Assembly (NCBI GenBank): GCA_947473355.1
Contig: CANJCQ010000041.1
Coordinates: 1-37,127 of the forward strand
Reading direction: 5' to 3'
Source of the DNA: Sphingomonadaceae bacterium
GTDB lineage: Bacteria > Pseudomonadota > Alphaproteobacteria > Sphingomonadales > Sphingomonadaceae
DNA length: 37,127 bases
The translations under genes were made by a program, and so were the position numbers. This document shows, one piece after another, positions 16,201 to 24,794 of the stretch. How positions within the stretch are numbered: the first letter of the stretch is position 1; each line of letters starts with the position of its first letter. The notes under the pieces were generated by a model. That model saw nothing but the letters and a program-made list of their open reading frames with translations, had not been told where the DNA came from and searched no databases.

Positions 16201-17064
16201 TCATACCGCCCTCTGCGCCGCAATCCAGCTCCCCACCACAATCAGCATGGCCCCCGCCAGAGTCGCGATACCCACCGGCTCGCCGAATTTCAGCCAGCCG
16301 AACAGCGCCGCCCAGATGAAGCCGGTATATTCGATCGGCACCAGCGCCTGCGCCTCGGCGCGGGCATAGGCCCAGCTCAGCAGCAGCGACACTCCGGCCA
16401 ATGCTGCGGCCAGTGCGCTGTCGCGCAAGGCCGCCATGCCGGGCCAGTGCAGCAGCCAGGGCGCGGCAAGGCTGAGGATCAAGGCCACCAGCAGGTTCTG
16501 GAACAGGGCAATCTCCTGCGGCCCGGCCACTTGCGCTTGCTGGCGTTGCAGCACCAGATTCCAGGCATAGAGCACGGCCGAACCCAGCACGGCAGCAATG
16601 CCCCAGACCGATTGTTCGTTCAGCGTGTCGCCCCCCAGCCGCGCTGCCACGATAATCACGACCCCGCTCAGCCCCAGCAAGGAAGCGACCACGGCTTCGG
16701 TCCGGATGATCTCGCCCAGCAGCACAGCCGCAAGATAGAGCGCGATCAGCGGCGCGATGAACGACAGCGCGATTGCCTCGGCAAGGGGCAGGCGAACCAG
16801 CCCCCAGAAGAACAGCAGCGCCATCCCGGCGACCACGGCGGAGCGCAGCAGGTGCACTTGCAGCACCGCGCGGCTCGGCCAGCGCGCGCCCGACAGCAGC
16901 CAGACCGGCAGCATCAGCAGGGTCCCGAAAGCACAGCGCAGCAGCAGCGCGCTATAGACTCCGGCCGAGATCGAAGCGCCCTTCATGATCGCATCCATCA
17001 TGCTGAAAGTGCAAATTCCCGCCGCAGCGGCGAGAAAGGGCAGGATCGGGTGCGTGCGCGCCAT
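16201..17064 (-). CDS. DMT-superfamily (EamA) transporter
   Basis: A 287-residue inner-membrane protein with about ten hydrophobic helices in two tandem EamA-type halves. The first half starts at FLAAAAGICTFSMMDAIMKG and the second around VWGIAAVLGSAVLYAWNLVL. The C-terminal half includes EYTGFIWAALFGWLKFGEPV, a typical EamA motif. Family members export amino acids or other metabolites; the substrate is not predictable. It begins at ATG 17064 and is divergent from the L,D-transpeptidase gene. Confidence 0.9.
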   Translation of the reverse strand: MARTHPILPFLAAAAGICTFSMMDAIMKGASISAGVYSALLLRCAFGTLLMLPVWLLSGARWPSRAVLQVHLLRSAVVAGMALLFFWGLVRLPLAEAIALSFIAPLIALYLAAVLLGEIIRTEAVVASLLGLSGVVIIVAARLGGDTLNEQSVWGIAAVLGSAVLYAWNLVLQRQQAQVAGPQEIALFQNLLVALILSLAAPWLLHWPGMAALRDSALAAALAGVSLLLSWAYARAEAQALVPIEYTGFIWAALFGWLKFGEPVGIATLAGAMLIVVGSWIAAQRAV

Positions 17065-17217
17065 GGTTTGGCCTTACGTTTGTAACCACGCTTCGTCACT
17101 ATCTTCAGCGATTCATCGCAGAGTAAGCTGCGCTGCTTGAAGATGAGCCATGAAACGGGCAATAGGGCGGCCAAGGCACCAGGGGCTTTCCGCTCTGGAA
17201 GACAGGTCGATCAGGCA

Positions 17218-18639
17218 ATGAACCACAATACGAAATCCGGCCTGCGCAGCGGCGTAATGGCAACCGCGCTTCTGGCAGCGATCTGCGGCGTGGCGGGCAA
17301 TCCGGCAGCGGCCAAACCCGCCACGGACCCGCAATCGGTTCTGCCGACAAGTGCGGCATCATCCCCTGCGGTTCCGGTGGCTTCACCAAGCCCCGCAGTC
17401 GTTGCCCCCGCCCCGGCTGCTTCGCCGACTGTGCCCGGCGCAGTCCTGCCGCCGCCGGCTCCGTCCGATCCGGTGATGAGCTGGTCGCTGCCCGATGCCC
17501 GCGCGCTGCTCGCCACCATCAACTCCATCGCTGAAGACGGCTTGATCCCCGCCGACTATCGGCCCGAGGCATTGCGGACGGCAATCGCTGCTGGCCCCGG
17601 CCCTGATCTGGATGCCGCAGCCAGCAAGAGCTTTGTCTGGCTGGCCGAAGATTTGCGCGACGGTCGCACGCCGATGACCTCGCGGGCCCAGTGGTTTGCG
17701 GTCGATCCCGATGTCGATGTCAATCCGACCCTGGCATTGATGGCCAGGGCGCTCGAAACGCATGATGTCGCTGGCGTGCTCACTGGACTTGCGCCGACCT
17801 ACCCCGATTATCAGGCGCTCAAGGCAGCGCTTGCCGTGACGCCGCGCGCCGAGGCCCGCAAGCGCGCATCAATTCAGGCCAATATGGATCGCTGGCGCTG
17901 GCTGCCGCGCGATCTTGGCGTGCTCTTCCTGATCACCAATGTTCCCGAATTCCAGCTGCGTCTGGCAACCAGGGACCGCATCGTGCGCACCTATCGCACC
18001 ATCGTCGGCAAACCCGGCAGAACCGCAACGCCGCAGCTGGCCGAGCATGTCCAGAACGTCGTGTTCAACCCGACATGGACTGTGCCGCAGTCGATCGTGG
18101 TGGGCGAAGGGCTTGGCGCACGGCTGATCGGCAATCCTGCCAGCGCCTTGCGCCAGGGTTACAAGGTCAGCCGCGCTGCCAATGGCGTCATCACTGTTGT
18201 TCAGCAGCCTGGGCCGAACAATTCGCTCGGCGTGATGAAGATCGACATGCCCAATCCGCATGCGATCTATCTGCATGACACACCCAACCATAACCTGTTC
18301 AACCTGCCGGTCCGGGCGCTGAGCCACGGCTGCGTGCGCACCGAACGCGCGCAGGAACTGGGCATGACCATGGCCATGCTCGGCGCCGATCTGACGCCCG
18401 AGCAGGTGACCGAATATGCGCTGTCAGGCAAATATACCAAGGTGGCGATGACCAAGACCTTCCCGGTTTATATCGGCTATTTCACCATGGCGCAGGACAT
18501 CACCGGCAAGCTTACCAGCTTCAATGACCTCTACGGCCGAGACGCACCGGTGCTCGCCAGCTTCAACCAGCCGCGCGCAATGAAGACCGGCCAGCGCACC
18601 AGCACTGAGGCAATCATCAAGCTGGATAATCCGCTCTGA
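17218..18639 (+). CDS. L,D-transpeptidase (YcbB/LdtD type)
   Basis: A 473-residue exported enzyme that forms 3-3 cross-links in peptidoglycan or attaches proteins to it. The signal peptide spans about residues 1-37 (SGVMATALLAAICGVAGNPAAA) and is followed by a Pro/Ala-rich linker. A region of about 200 residues follows (LPDARALLATINSIAEDGLI...), typical of the YcbB scaffold domain. The YkuD catalytic domain contains H353 (LHDTP) and the nucleophile C372 in the SHGCVR motif. I chose ATG 17218 because it gives a normal signal peptide; an in-frame TTG at 17137 is possible but has no ribosome site. It is separated from the second L,D-transpeptidase gene by the GIY-YIG element. Confidence 0.9.
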   Translation: MNHNTKSGLRSGVMATALLAAICGVAGNPAAAKPATDPQSVLPTSAASSPAVPVASPSPAVVAPAPAASPTVPGAVLPPPAPSDPVMSWSLPDARALLATINSIAEDGLIPADYRPEALRTAIAAGPGPDLDAAASKSFVWLAEDLRDGRTPMTSRAQWFAVDPDVDVNPTLALMARALETHDVAGVLTGLAPTYPDYQALKAALAVTPRAEARKRASIQANMDRWRWLPRDLGVLFLITNVPEFQLRLATRDRIVRTYRTIVGKPGRTATPQLAEHVQNVVFNPTWTVPQSIVVGEGLGARLIGNPASALRQGYKVSRAANGVITVVQQPGPNNSLGVMKIDMPNPHAIYLHDTPNHNLFNLPVRALSHGCVRTERAQELGMTMAMLGADLTPEQVTEYALSGKYTKVAMTKTFPVYIGYFTMAQDITGKLTSFNDLYGRDAPVLASFNQPRAMKTGQRTSTEAIIKLDNPL

Positions 18640-18666
18640 ATTGCACTAAACATAGGCCAAACAACC

Positions 18667-18694
18667 GTCATCCCCGCGAAAGCGGGGACCCATC
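18667..18694 (+). repeat. Palindrome, left copy flanking the GIY-YIG gene
   Basis: A 28-nt sequence with core TCCCCGCGAAAGCGGGGA. It ends 15 nt before the GIY-YIG start codon. Its inverted partner at 19022-19049 matches at 27 of 28 positions. Related copies lie at 26876-26903 and 26942-26969. Confidence 0.9.
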
Positions 18695-18709
18695 ACCAGC
18701 ACTAGCCCC

Positions 18710-19000
18710 ATGAAGGGCGGCTGGGTCTACATCCTAGCTAACCGCAAACACGGCGCGCTCTACACCGGTGTCACCTCGGATATAGCCGCGCGAATGGTGC
18801 AACACCGCGAAGGCAAGGGGAGCGCATTCTGCGCCAAATATGGCATTTCGCGCCTTGTCCACATCGAGTGGCATGATGACATCGAGGGTGCGATTGCCCG
18901 AGAGAAGGCTGTCAAGAAATGGCGCCGAGCCTGGAAGATCGAGTTGATCGAAGGGGCAAACCCTGACTGGCGGGATAGGTGGTTTGATATTCTGAAGTAA
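18710..19000 (+). CDS. GIY-YIG nuclease family protein
   Basis: A 96-residue single-domain GIY-YIG protein (UPF0213/YhbQ-like). The GIY-type motif is WVYILANRK..ALYTGVTSD at residues 5-25, with the two conserved tyrosines. ARMVQHREGKG supplies the conserved arginine and histidine, and AIAREKAVKKWRRAWKIELI contains the catalytic glutamate and basic helix. The family comprises small endonucleases of uncertain substrate. The gene fills the space between two inverted 28-nt palindromes and starts 15 nt from the left one. This suggests that gene and palindromes form one unit that may move or act together. Confidence 0.9.
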   Translation: MKGGWVYILANRKHGALYTGVTSDIAARMVQHREGKGSAFCAKYGISRLVHIEWHDDIEGAIAREKAVKKWRRAWKIELIEGANPDWRDRWFDILK

Positions 19001-19021
19001 GTGCCTGGGGCGTGGGCATGG

Positions 19022-19049
19022 GATGGGTCCCCGCTTTCGTGGGGATGAC
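19022..19049 (-). repeat. Palindrome, right copy flanking the GIY-YIG gene
   Basis: The inverted partner of the copy at 18667-18694, differing at one position of 28. It lies 21 nt after the GIY-YIG stop and 21 nt from the stop of the convergent L,D-transpeptidase gene. Confidence 0.9.
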
Positions 19050-19070
19050 GGCTGGATTTATCCAGCCAGG

Positions 19071-19805
19071 TCAGCCCGCCCCGATCCGGTCCGCATAGAG
19101 CAGGCGCCCGCCGGAAAGGTGCCACAGCGCTTCGCTGAAATCGGTCGGGGCCATGGCGAAGCAGCCCTCGCTGCGCCCGATCTTGCCCCAGCGAGCGATC
19201 ATGTCCGTCCCGACATATTGCGCCGGATGCATGACGATGGCGCGGTCGAGAGCGTTGGAATTGTCGCCATCCAGGCCCTGCAGCCGGATCGACGTGCCAT
19301 ATTTGCCCGCATACCATTCACAGGTGAGATAGGCCCCGCGCGATGTCGCCTCGGATCCCGACGTATTGGAAAAATTCTGCAGATAGCCGCTGTGCTCGGG
19401 ATCAGAGCCCCGGCCATGGGCAACCAGGAACGAGCGAATGAGGCCGCTCTCCAGATTGACGAAATGCAACCGCGGCAACGCCGACATTCGGCCGAAATCG
19501 GCAATACCGACTATATCTGTGCGCCACAGCTTCGATCCGGCGCGGTCGCGTTCGCGGCGAGCAATTTCGCCCAGCCTGCGCTGATAGGCAGGATCGTAAA
19601 CTGGCGCTGGCGGCGGCACAAAGGCCGGCGCGGCGGGGGCTGGCTGCACATTGCCAACGAAGGCCTGATCGAATTCGGACATCAGCGGATCGGCAACCTG
19701 AGCTGCCGCCAAGGCGCGGGCAGGCACAGCAAGAATCGCTCCTGCCGCCAGTCCGCCCCTGATGAGGTCACGTCGATTCAGACTCAGTGTCACGAGCCGA
19801 AACAT
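19071..19805 (-). CDS. L,D-transpeptidase-like murein protein, Tat-exported (YkuD_2 type)
   Basis: A 244-residue protein with a twin-arginine signal (LNRRDLIRGGLAAGAILAVP, residues 8-27). The catalytic domain is of the second YkuD type: FVNLESGLIRSFLVAHGRGS, then GSEATSRGAYLTCEWYAGKY, and the catalytic-cysteine motif GRSEGCFAM with C215. The histidine at about residue 129 (VAHGRG) is the probable partner. A Pro/Ala linker (about residues 55-70) separates signal and domain. It probably acts on periplasmic peptidoglycan. It is divergent from the ABC exporter gene. Confidence 0.85.
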   Translation of the reverse strand: MFRLVTLSLNRRDLIRGGLAAGAILAVPARALAAAQVADPLMSEFDQAFVGNVQPAPAAPAFVPPPAPVYDPAYQRRLGEIARRERDRAGSKLWRTDIVGIADFGRMSALPRLHFVNLESGLIRSFLVAHGRGSDPEHSGYLQNFSNTSGSEATSRGAYLTCEWYAGKYGTSIRLQGLDGDNSNALDRAIVMHPAQYVGTDMIARWGKIGRSEGCFAMAPTDFSEALWHLSGGRLLYADRIGAG

Positions 19806-19941
19806 AGCCTCACGCCCACAAATTTGCGAATTTCGGCGCCCTTTTTGCGGCGAGTCGCCCCAGAATGTCGCCGTTCCGAGTGTTAACCATAAGCTTCAAA
19901 GCGCCTTTGCCATGTTGCCTCGGCTAGGCTAGTGGCGCGCC

Positions 19942-21774
19942 ATGCACGCAGAAACGGTTCGCGAAACCCCTCCCCCCGTCGCCGAAACCCTGGTTGCCGA
20001 GGCCAAGCCAGACAAGAGTCTGGGCCCGTTGCGCATGATCTGGGCTGCGGCGCTGGTCTACCCCGGCCGTGTGGCGACCGCGCTGGCAGCGCTGATGGTC
20101 ACGGCCAGCGCAACGCTCGGCATCCCCTGGGGCTTTCGCCAGATCATCGATCAGGGCTTTGCCCGCGGCAGCAACCACACAACGATCAATCACTGGTTCG
20201 AGGCTCTGCTCGCCATCATTGTGGTGCTCGCGATCGGCACGGCAGTGCGGTTCTACTCGGTATCCTGGCTGGGCGAACGCGTGGTCGCTGATATCCGCCT
20301 CGCCGTTCAGCGCAACCTGCTGCGTCTGTCCCCGTCGTTTTTCGAGGAAAACAGCCCCAAGGAAATTTCCTCGCGGATGACTTCCGACACAGCGCTGATC
20401 GAACAGGTGGTGGGAACCTCCGTCTCGGTAGCCTTGCGCAACGGGATCATGGCGGTGGGCGGCACAGCCTATCTGTTTTTCCTCAAGCCGATGCTCACGC
20501 TGTGGCTGGTCGGCGGGATTGTCTGTGTCGTCGGCCCGATTGTCTGGTTCAGCCGCCGCTTGCGCAACGTTTCGCGCAGCAGCCAGGACCGCATCGCCGA
20601 TATCGGCGCATTGATTGCCGAAGTGCTGGGGGCGGCCAAAGTCGTGCAGGCCTTCAACCAGGAGGAGCGCGAAGCCGCGCGCTTTGCTGGCGCAGTCGAG
20701 CGCAGCTTCATGACCGCGCGCCGCCGCATCCAGATTCGCGCCGCGATGACCTCAGTGGTGATGCTGCTGGTGTTCGGCGCACTCAACCTGCTGATGTGGC
20801 GCGGCGCTCTGGGTGTTGCCGATGGTTCGATCTCCGGGGGCACGATTGCCGCCTTCGTGATCACCGGGGGCCTCGTTGCCGGGGCCTTCGGTTCGCTGAC
20901 CGAAGTTTACGGCGATCTCGTGCGCGCAGCCGGTGCCGCCAGCCGCCTCAACGAACTGCTCAACGAAAAGCCCACGATTGCCCCGCCCGCCCGGCCGCTC
21001 GACCTGCCCATGCCGCCGCGCGGCCAGCTCGCTTTCGAGGGTGTCACTTTCCGCTATCCCTCGCGGCCTGAAGTCGCCGCTCTCGCCGATTTCACGCTCA
21101 AGATCGAACCGGGCGAGACTGTCGCCATCGTCGGCCCCTCGGGCGCGGGGAAATCGACGCTGTTTCAGCTGGCCGAGCGATTCTATGATCCGCAAGCGGG
21201 CACGATCAAGCTCGACGGCGTGCCGCTGACCGCGGTTGACCCTGCCGAAGTGCGCCGCCGCTTTGCTCTGGTGCCGCAGGACGGCGTGCTGTTCGCCGCC
21301 GATGCCCGCGACAATCTGCGTTATGGCAACTGGCAGGCCAGCGACGAGCAAATCTGGCAGGCAGCGCGCGATGCCAATGCCGAGGAATTTCTGCGCGAGC
21401 TGCCTCAAGGCCTCGACACTTTCCTCGGCGAGGACGGCGCCCGGCTCTCCGGCGGGCAGCGCCAGCGCATGGCCATCGCCCGCGCCCTGCTGCGTGAGGC
21501 ACCGATCCTGCTGCTCGACGAGGCCACCAGCGCGCTCGATGCCGAAAGTGAGCGGCTGGTGCAGGATGCGCTCGACCGGATGATGGCGGGGCGCACCACT
21601 CTGGTCATCGCGCACCGCCTTGCCACGGTTCGCGCAGCAGACCGCATTGTCGTGCTCGACAAGGGCCGCATCGTCGAACAGGGCACGCATGAAGCGCTGA
21701 CCCGCGCCGGTGGGCTCTATGCCCGGCTGGCCGCCCTCCAGTTCGACGATACGCAGCTGCAGGGGGCAAATTGA
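19942..21774 (+). CDS. ABC exporter, fused permease-ATPase (MsbA-like half transporter)
   Basis: A 610-residue half-transporter. Residues 30-330 form a six-helix exporter domain with SMTSDTALIEQVVGTSVSVALRN-like SRMTSDTALIEQ. The ATPase domain has Walker A GPSGAGKST at 398-406, the LSGGQ signature at 502-506, Walker B ILLLDEATSALD soon after, and the H-loop IAHRLATVRAADRI. It probably acts as a homodimer in the inner membrane exporting a lipid, peptide or drug; the substrate is not determinable. The M13 peptidase gene begins within a few bases of its stop, indicating an operon. Confidence 0.92.
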   Translation: MHAETVRETPPPVAETLVAEAKPDKSLGPLRMIWAAALVYPGRVATALAALMVTASATLGIPWGFRQIIDQGFARGSNHTTINHWFEALLAIIVVLAIGTAVRFYSVSWLGERVVADIRLAVQRNLLRLSPSFFEENSPKEISSRMTSDTALIEQVVGTSVSVALRNGIMAVGGTAYLFFLKPMLTLWLVGGIVCVVGPIVWFSRRLRNVSRSSQDRIADIGALIAEVLGAAKVVQAFNQEEREAARFAGAVERSFMTARRRIQIRAAMTSVVMLLVFGALNLLMWRGALGVADGSISGGTIAAFVITGGLVAGAFGSLTEVYGDLVRAAGAASRLNELLNEKPTIAPPARPLDLPMPPRGQLAFEGVTFRYPSRPEVAALADFTLKIEPGETVAIVGPSGAGKSTLFQLAERFYDPQAGTIKLDGVPLTAVDPAEVRRRFALVPQDGVLFAADARDNLRYGNWQASDEQIWQAARDANAEEFLRELPQGLDTFLGEDGARLSGGQRQRMAIARALLREAPILLLDEATSALDAESERLVQDALDRMMAGRTTLVIAHRLATVRAADRIVVLDKGRIVEQGTHEALTRAGGLYARLAALQFDDTQLQGAN

Positions 21775-21779
21775 TTCAC

Positions 21780-23888
21780 ATGCCAGTCCGCCGCTCCTTC
21801 GCTATGCTTTGTGCCGCGCTGGCATTGCCGCTCGCACCTGTCGCAGCGCAGACCAGCGGCGAATGGGGCAAGGCTGGCCTGCAGATGCAATATGTCGACA
21901 CGGCCACGCGCCCGGGCGACGACTTTGATCGCTACGTCAACGGCAAATGGACCGACACATTCGATCTGCCTCCCGACAAGTCACAAATCTGGACCCTCAG
22001 CACGCTGGGCGATCTTTCGTCTGACCGGCTGCGCAGCATTCTTGATGAAATGGCACGCAGCAAGCATCCTGCCGCATCACCCGAAACCCGGGTTGCTGCC
22101 GCATATGCGGCCTTCATGAATACCGATGCGATCGAAGCCGCAGGCCTGACGCCTGCCAGGCCATGGCTTGACCAGATTGCCGCAGCAAAAAGCCGGGATG
22201 ATCTGATTACCCTTTTTGCCATACCCGGAATGCCATCGCCGATCGACGCGGCGATCGGCCCGGATGAGAAGCAGAGCGACCGCAATGGGCTCGCCATAGG
22301 GCTGGGCGGAATCGGCCTGCCCGACCGGGATTACTACCTCGTCGATACGCCTCGCTATCTTGAAGTCCGCGCGAAATACGTCGACTATCTGACCTTCCTG
22401 CTCGGCAAGGCCGGCTATAGTGACCCGCGCGCCAGCGCTCAGGCAGTGATGAGCCTCGAAACCGCGATCGCCCGGACCATGTGGGACCGCACGATCAGCC
22501 GCAATCGCGATCTGACCTATAACAGGTTGTCGCGCAGCGAACTCACTGCGCTGGCGCCAGGCGGCATGATCGACAGCTTTCTCGACAGGCTCGGCCTTGG
22601 CGCCGCGCCTTATGCCAATGTCTACGAAGTTCCGCCAAGCGCAGAAGAACTGGCTGCGGCAAAACTGTCTGCTGAAGCTGCGGCCAAACTTGGCGGCGGA
22701 GTGCCCGCGGCCGTCAAGCTGATCGACGAATTGCCGCTCGAAAGCTGGAAAGCCTGGCTGACCGCGCAATTCCTGATCAACCACGCACCGTTCCTGCCAA
22801 GCGATATCGACAAGGCGAACTTCGCCTTCTTCGGCACCTTGCTCAGCGGCCAGCCGCAGCAACGGCCGCGCTGGAAGCGCGGGATCAATGTTGTCGAAGG
22901 ACAAATCGGCGAACTGCTGGGGCAGGTCTATGCGCAGCGCTTTTTCCCGGCGGCAAGCCGCAACGCGATGCAGGGCCTGGTCGGCAATCTTCGCAGGGCA
23001 ATGGCTGCCAATCTGGCCGATCTCAAATGGATGGGACCGCAAACCCGGCGCGAGGCCTTGGCAAAGCTGGCAGCCTTCAATGCCAAAATTGGCGCGCCCG
23101 CGAGGTTCAAGACCTATGCCGGCCTGACAATTTCGCCCACCAATCCGCTCGCCAACCAGATTGCTGCGGCAAAATGGAACCACCAGTTCCGGCTGGCGCA
23201 ATTGGGCAAACGTGTCGATCGCAGCGAGTGGTTCCTGCTGCCGCAGACGGTCAATGCCTACTATAGTTCGACCTTCAACGAAGTGGTGTTTCCTGCTGCC
23301 ATCCTGCAGCCGCCGTACTTCAACCCGGTCGCCGATCCGGCGGTCAACTATGGCGGCATTGGCGCGGTGATCGGCCATGAAATGGGCCACGGCTTCGACG
23401 ATCAGGGATCGAAGTCCGATGGTACCGGAAACTTGCGCGACTGGTGGACTCCGGCCGACAAGGCCGCCTTCGAAGCGCTTACGGCCAAGCTGGCGGGGCA
23501 ATATTCGGCATTCTGCCCCTTCGACGAAGCCAGCAGCGGCGGAAAGGCCTGCGTCAATGGCGAGCTGACTCTGGGCGAGAACATCGGCGATCTGGGCGGG
23601 CTGAGCCTCGCCTACCGCGCCTATCACATGTCTCTGCGCGGCAGGCCCGCTCCGGTGATCGACGGGACCACCGGCGACCAGCGGTTCTTCATGGCCTGGG
23701 CCCAGGCCTGGCGGAGCAAGGCACGCGAAGCGGCGGCGCGCCAGCTCCTGGTAGTCGATAGCCACTCCCCGCCGCGCTATCGGATCAACGGGATCGTCCG
23801 CAATTTCGACGAATGGTATCAGGCCTTCAACATCCAGCCCGGCGACAAGCTCTATCTGCCGCCGGAACAACGCATCCGCATCTGGTGA
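21780..23888 (+). CDS. M13-family zinc metallopeptidase (PepO/neprilysin-like)
   Basis: A 702-residue exported endopeptidase. The signal peptide is MPVRRSFAMLCAALALPLAP and on, with cleavage near AAQ. The N-terminal M13 domain begins with TRPGDDFDRYVNGKW. The zinc site is H533-E-M-G-H537 (VIGHEMGHGFDDQG) with E600 and D604 in the ENIGDLGG motif. NAYYSSTFNEVVFPAAILQP is the conserved substrate-binding region. Length is normal for the family. I chose ATG 21780; a TTG at 21771 that overlaps the ABC gene's stop is an alternative adding three residues. It shares an operon with the exporter. Confidence 0.93.
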   Translation: MPVRRSFAMLCAALALPLAPVAAQTSGEWGKAGLQMQYVDTATRPGDDFDRYVNGKWTDTFDLPPDKSQIWTLSTLGDLSSDRLRSILDEMARSKHPAASPETRVAAAYAAFMNTDAIEAAGLTPARPWLDQIAAAKSRDDLITLFAIPGMPSPIDAAIGPDEKQSDRNGLAIGLGGIGLPDRDYYLVDTPRYLEVRAKYVDYLTFLLGKAGYSDPRASAQAVMSLETAIARTMWDRTISRNRDLTYNRLSRSELTALAPGGMIDSFLDRLGLGAAPYANVYEVPPSAEELAAAKLSAEAAAKLGGGVPAAVKLIDELPLESWKAWLTAQFLINHAPFLPSDIDKANFAFFGTLLSGQPQQRPRWKRGINVVEGQIGELLGQVYAQRFFPAASRNAMQGLVGNLRRAMAANLADLKWMGPQTRREALAKLAAFNAKIGAPARFKTYAGLTISPTNPLANQIAAAKWNHQFRLAQLGKRVDRSEWFLLPQTVNAYYSSTFNEVVFPAAILQPPYFNPVADPAVNYGGIGAVIGHEMGHGFDDQGSKSDGTGNLRDWWTPADKAAFEALTAKLAGQYSAFCPFDEASSGGKACVNGELTLGENIGDLGGLSLAYRAYHMSLRGRPAPVIDGTTGDQRFFMAWAQAWRSKAREAAARQLLVVDSHSPPRYRINGIVRNFDEWYQAFNIQPGDKLYLPPEQRIRIW

Positions 23889-23952
23889 TAAATCTGGCCG
23901 GGCGGTCTGGTTCGGCTTGCTTTGCCGCCGCGCAGCCCTCAATTCGCCAGCC

Positions 23953-24765
23953 ATGTCGCTGACCCTAACCGCAATCATCCTCGGCATTGTCGAAGGCCTG
24001 ACCGAATTCATTCCGGTCTCCTCGACCGGGCATCTGATCCTTGCGACGCGCTTTCTGGGTTATGAGGAAAAGCCGTGGGAAGTATTCAACATTGTCATCC
24101 AGCTGCCAGCGATCATGGCAGTTGTAGTGCTCTACTGGCGCACCTTCCTTGATGTGATGCTGGGCGTGCTGCGGCGCGAGGCCGAGGCGACGCGTTTTGT
24201 GGTCAACCTTGTCGTGGCCTTCATTCCCGCCGCGATCCTGGGCGTCCTGCTCAAGAAGCATATCGATGCGCTGATGGAAACGCCGATTGTGGTGGCCTGG
24301 GCGCTGGTGATTGGCGGCGTGGCGATACTGGTGATCGAAAAGCTCTCGAGCCAGGGCGAATACCAGCCCATCGGCAAGCTGCCGCTGAGCAAGGCGCTGG
24401 CGATCGGCTTCATGCAATGCATCTCGATGATCCCCGGCGTATCGCGCTCGGGTGCGACGATCATGGGCGCGCTGGCCATGGGCGTGAACCGGCGCACTGC
24501 GGCGGAATTCAGCTTCTTCCTCGCCGTGCCGACCATGTTCGGCGCCACCGCCAAGCAATTGTGGGATCACAAGGAAGAACTCGCCGCCGGGACCGGCCCG
24601 GTCGGATGGAACGAAATCGCGATCGGATCGGCGGTATCGTTCGTGGTCGCGCTGATCGTGATCAAGGCCTTTGTCGCTTTTGTCAGCCGCTCCGGATTTG
24701 GCCCGTTTGCCTGGTACCGGATTGTCGCCGGGCTAGCCGCGCTGGCGCTGATGGCGACGCATTGA
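23953..24765 (+). CDS. uppP: Undecaprenyl-diphosphatase
   Basis: UppP (BacA) dephosphorylates undecaprenyl pyrophosphate to recycle the lipid carrier for cell-wall synthesis, and overproduction gives bacitracin resistance. The 270-residue polytopic membrane protein has the first active-site motif GIVEGLTEFIPVSSTGHL (E14, E18, S24, H27) and the second, PGVSRSGATI. ATG 23953 gives the usual N-terminus MSLTLTAIILGIVEG; an in-frame start at 23917 would add 12 unlikely residues. ppk2 follows after 29 nt. Confidence 0.95.
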   Translation: MSLTLTAIILGIVEGLTEFIPVSSTGHLILATRFLGYEEKPWEVFNIVIQLPAIMAVVVLYWRTFLDVMLGVLRREAEATRFVVNLVVAFIPAAILGVLLKKHIDALMETPIVVAWALVIGGVAILVIEKLSSQGEYQPIGKLPLSKALAIGFMQCISMIPGVSRSGATIMGALAMGVNRRTAAEFSFFLAVPTMFGATAKQLWDHKEELAAGTGPVGWNEIAIGSAVSFVVALIVIKAFVAFVSRSGFGPFAWYRIVAGLAALALMATH

Positions 24766-24794
24766 AGCAGTCTGGCGCCAAAGGAGCAGGGTCG

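Noticed and set aside
17137..18639. TTG 17137 as the start of the first L,D-transpeptidase
   Set aside because: It would place 27 polar residues ahead of the signal peptide and has no ribosome site; ATG 17218 gives a normal exported protein.
22077..24011. Long open frame antisense to the M13 peptidase gene (644 residues)
   Set aside because: It is a shadow of the peptidase gene, with low-complexity composition and no recognisable domain.
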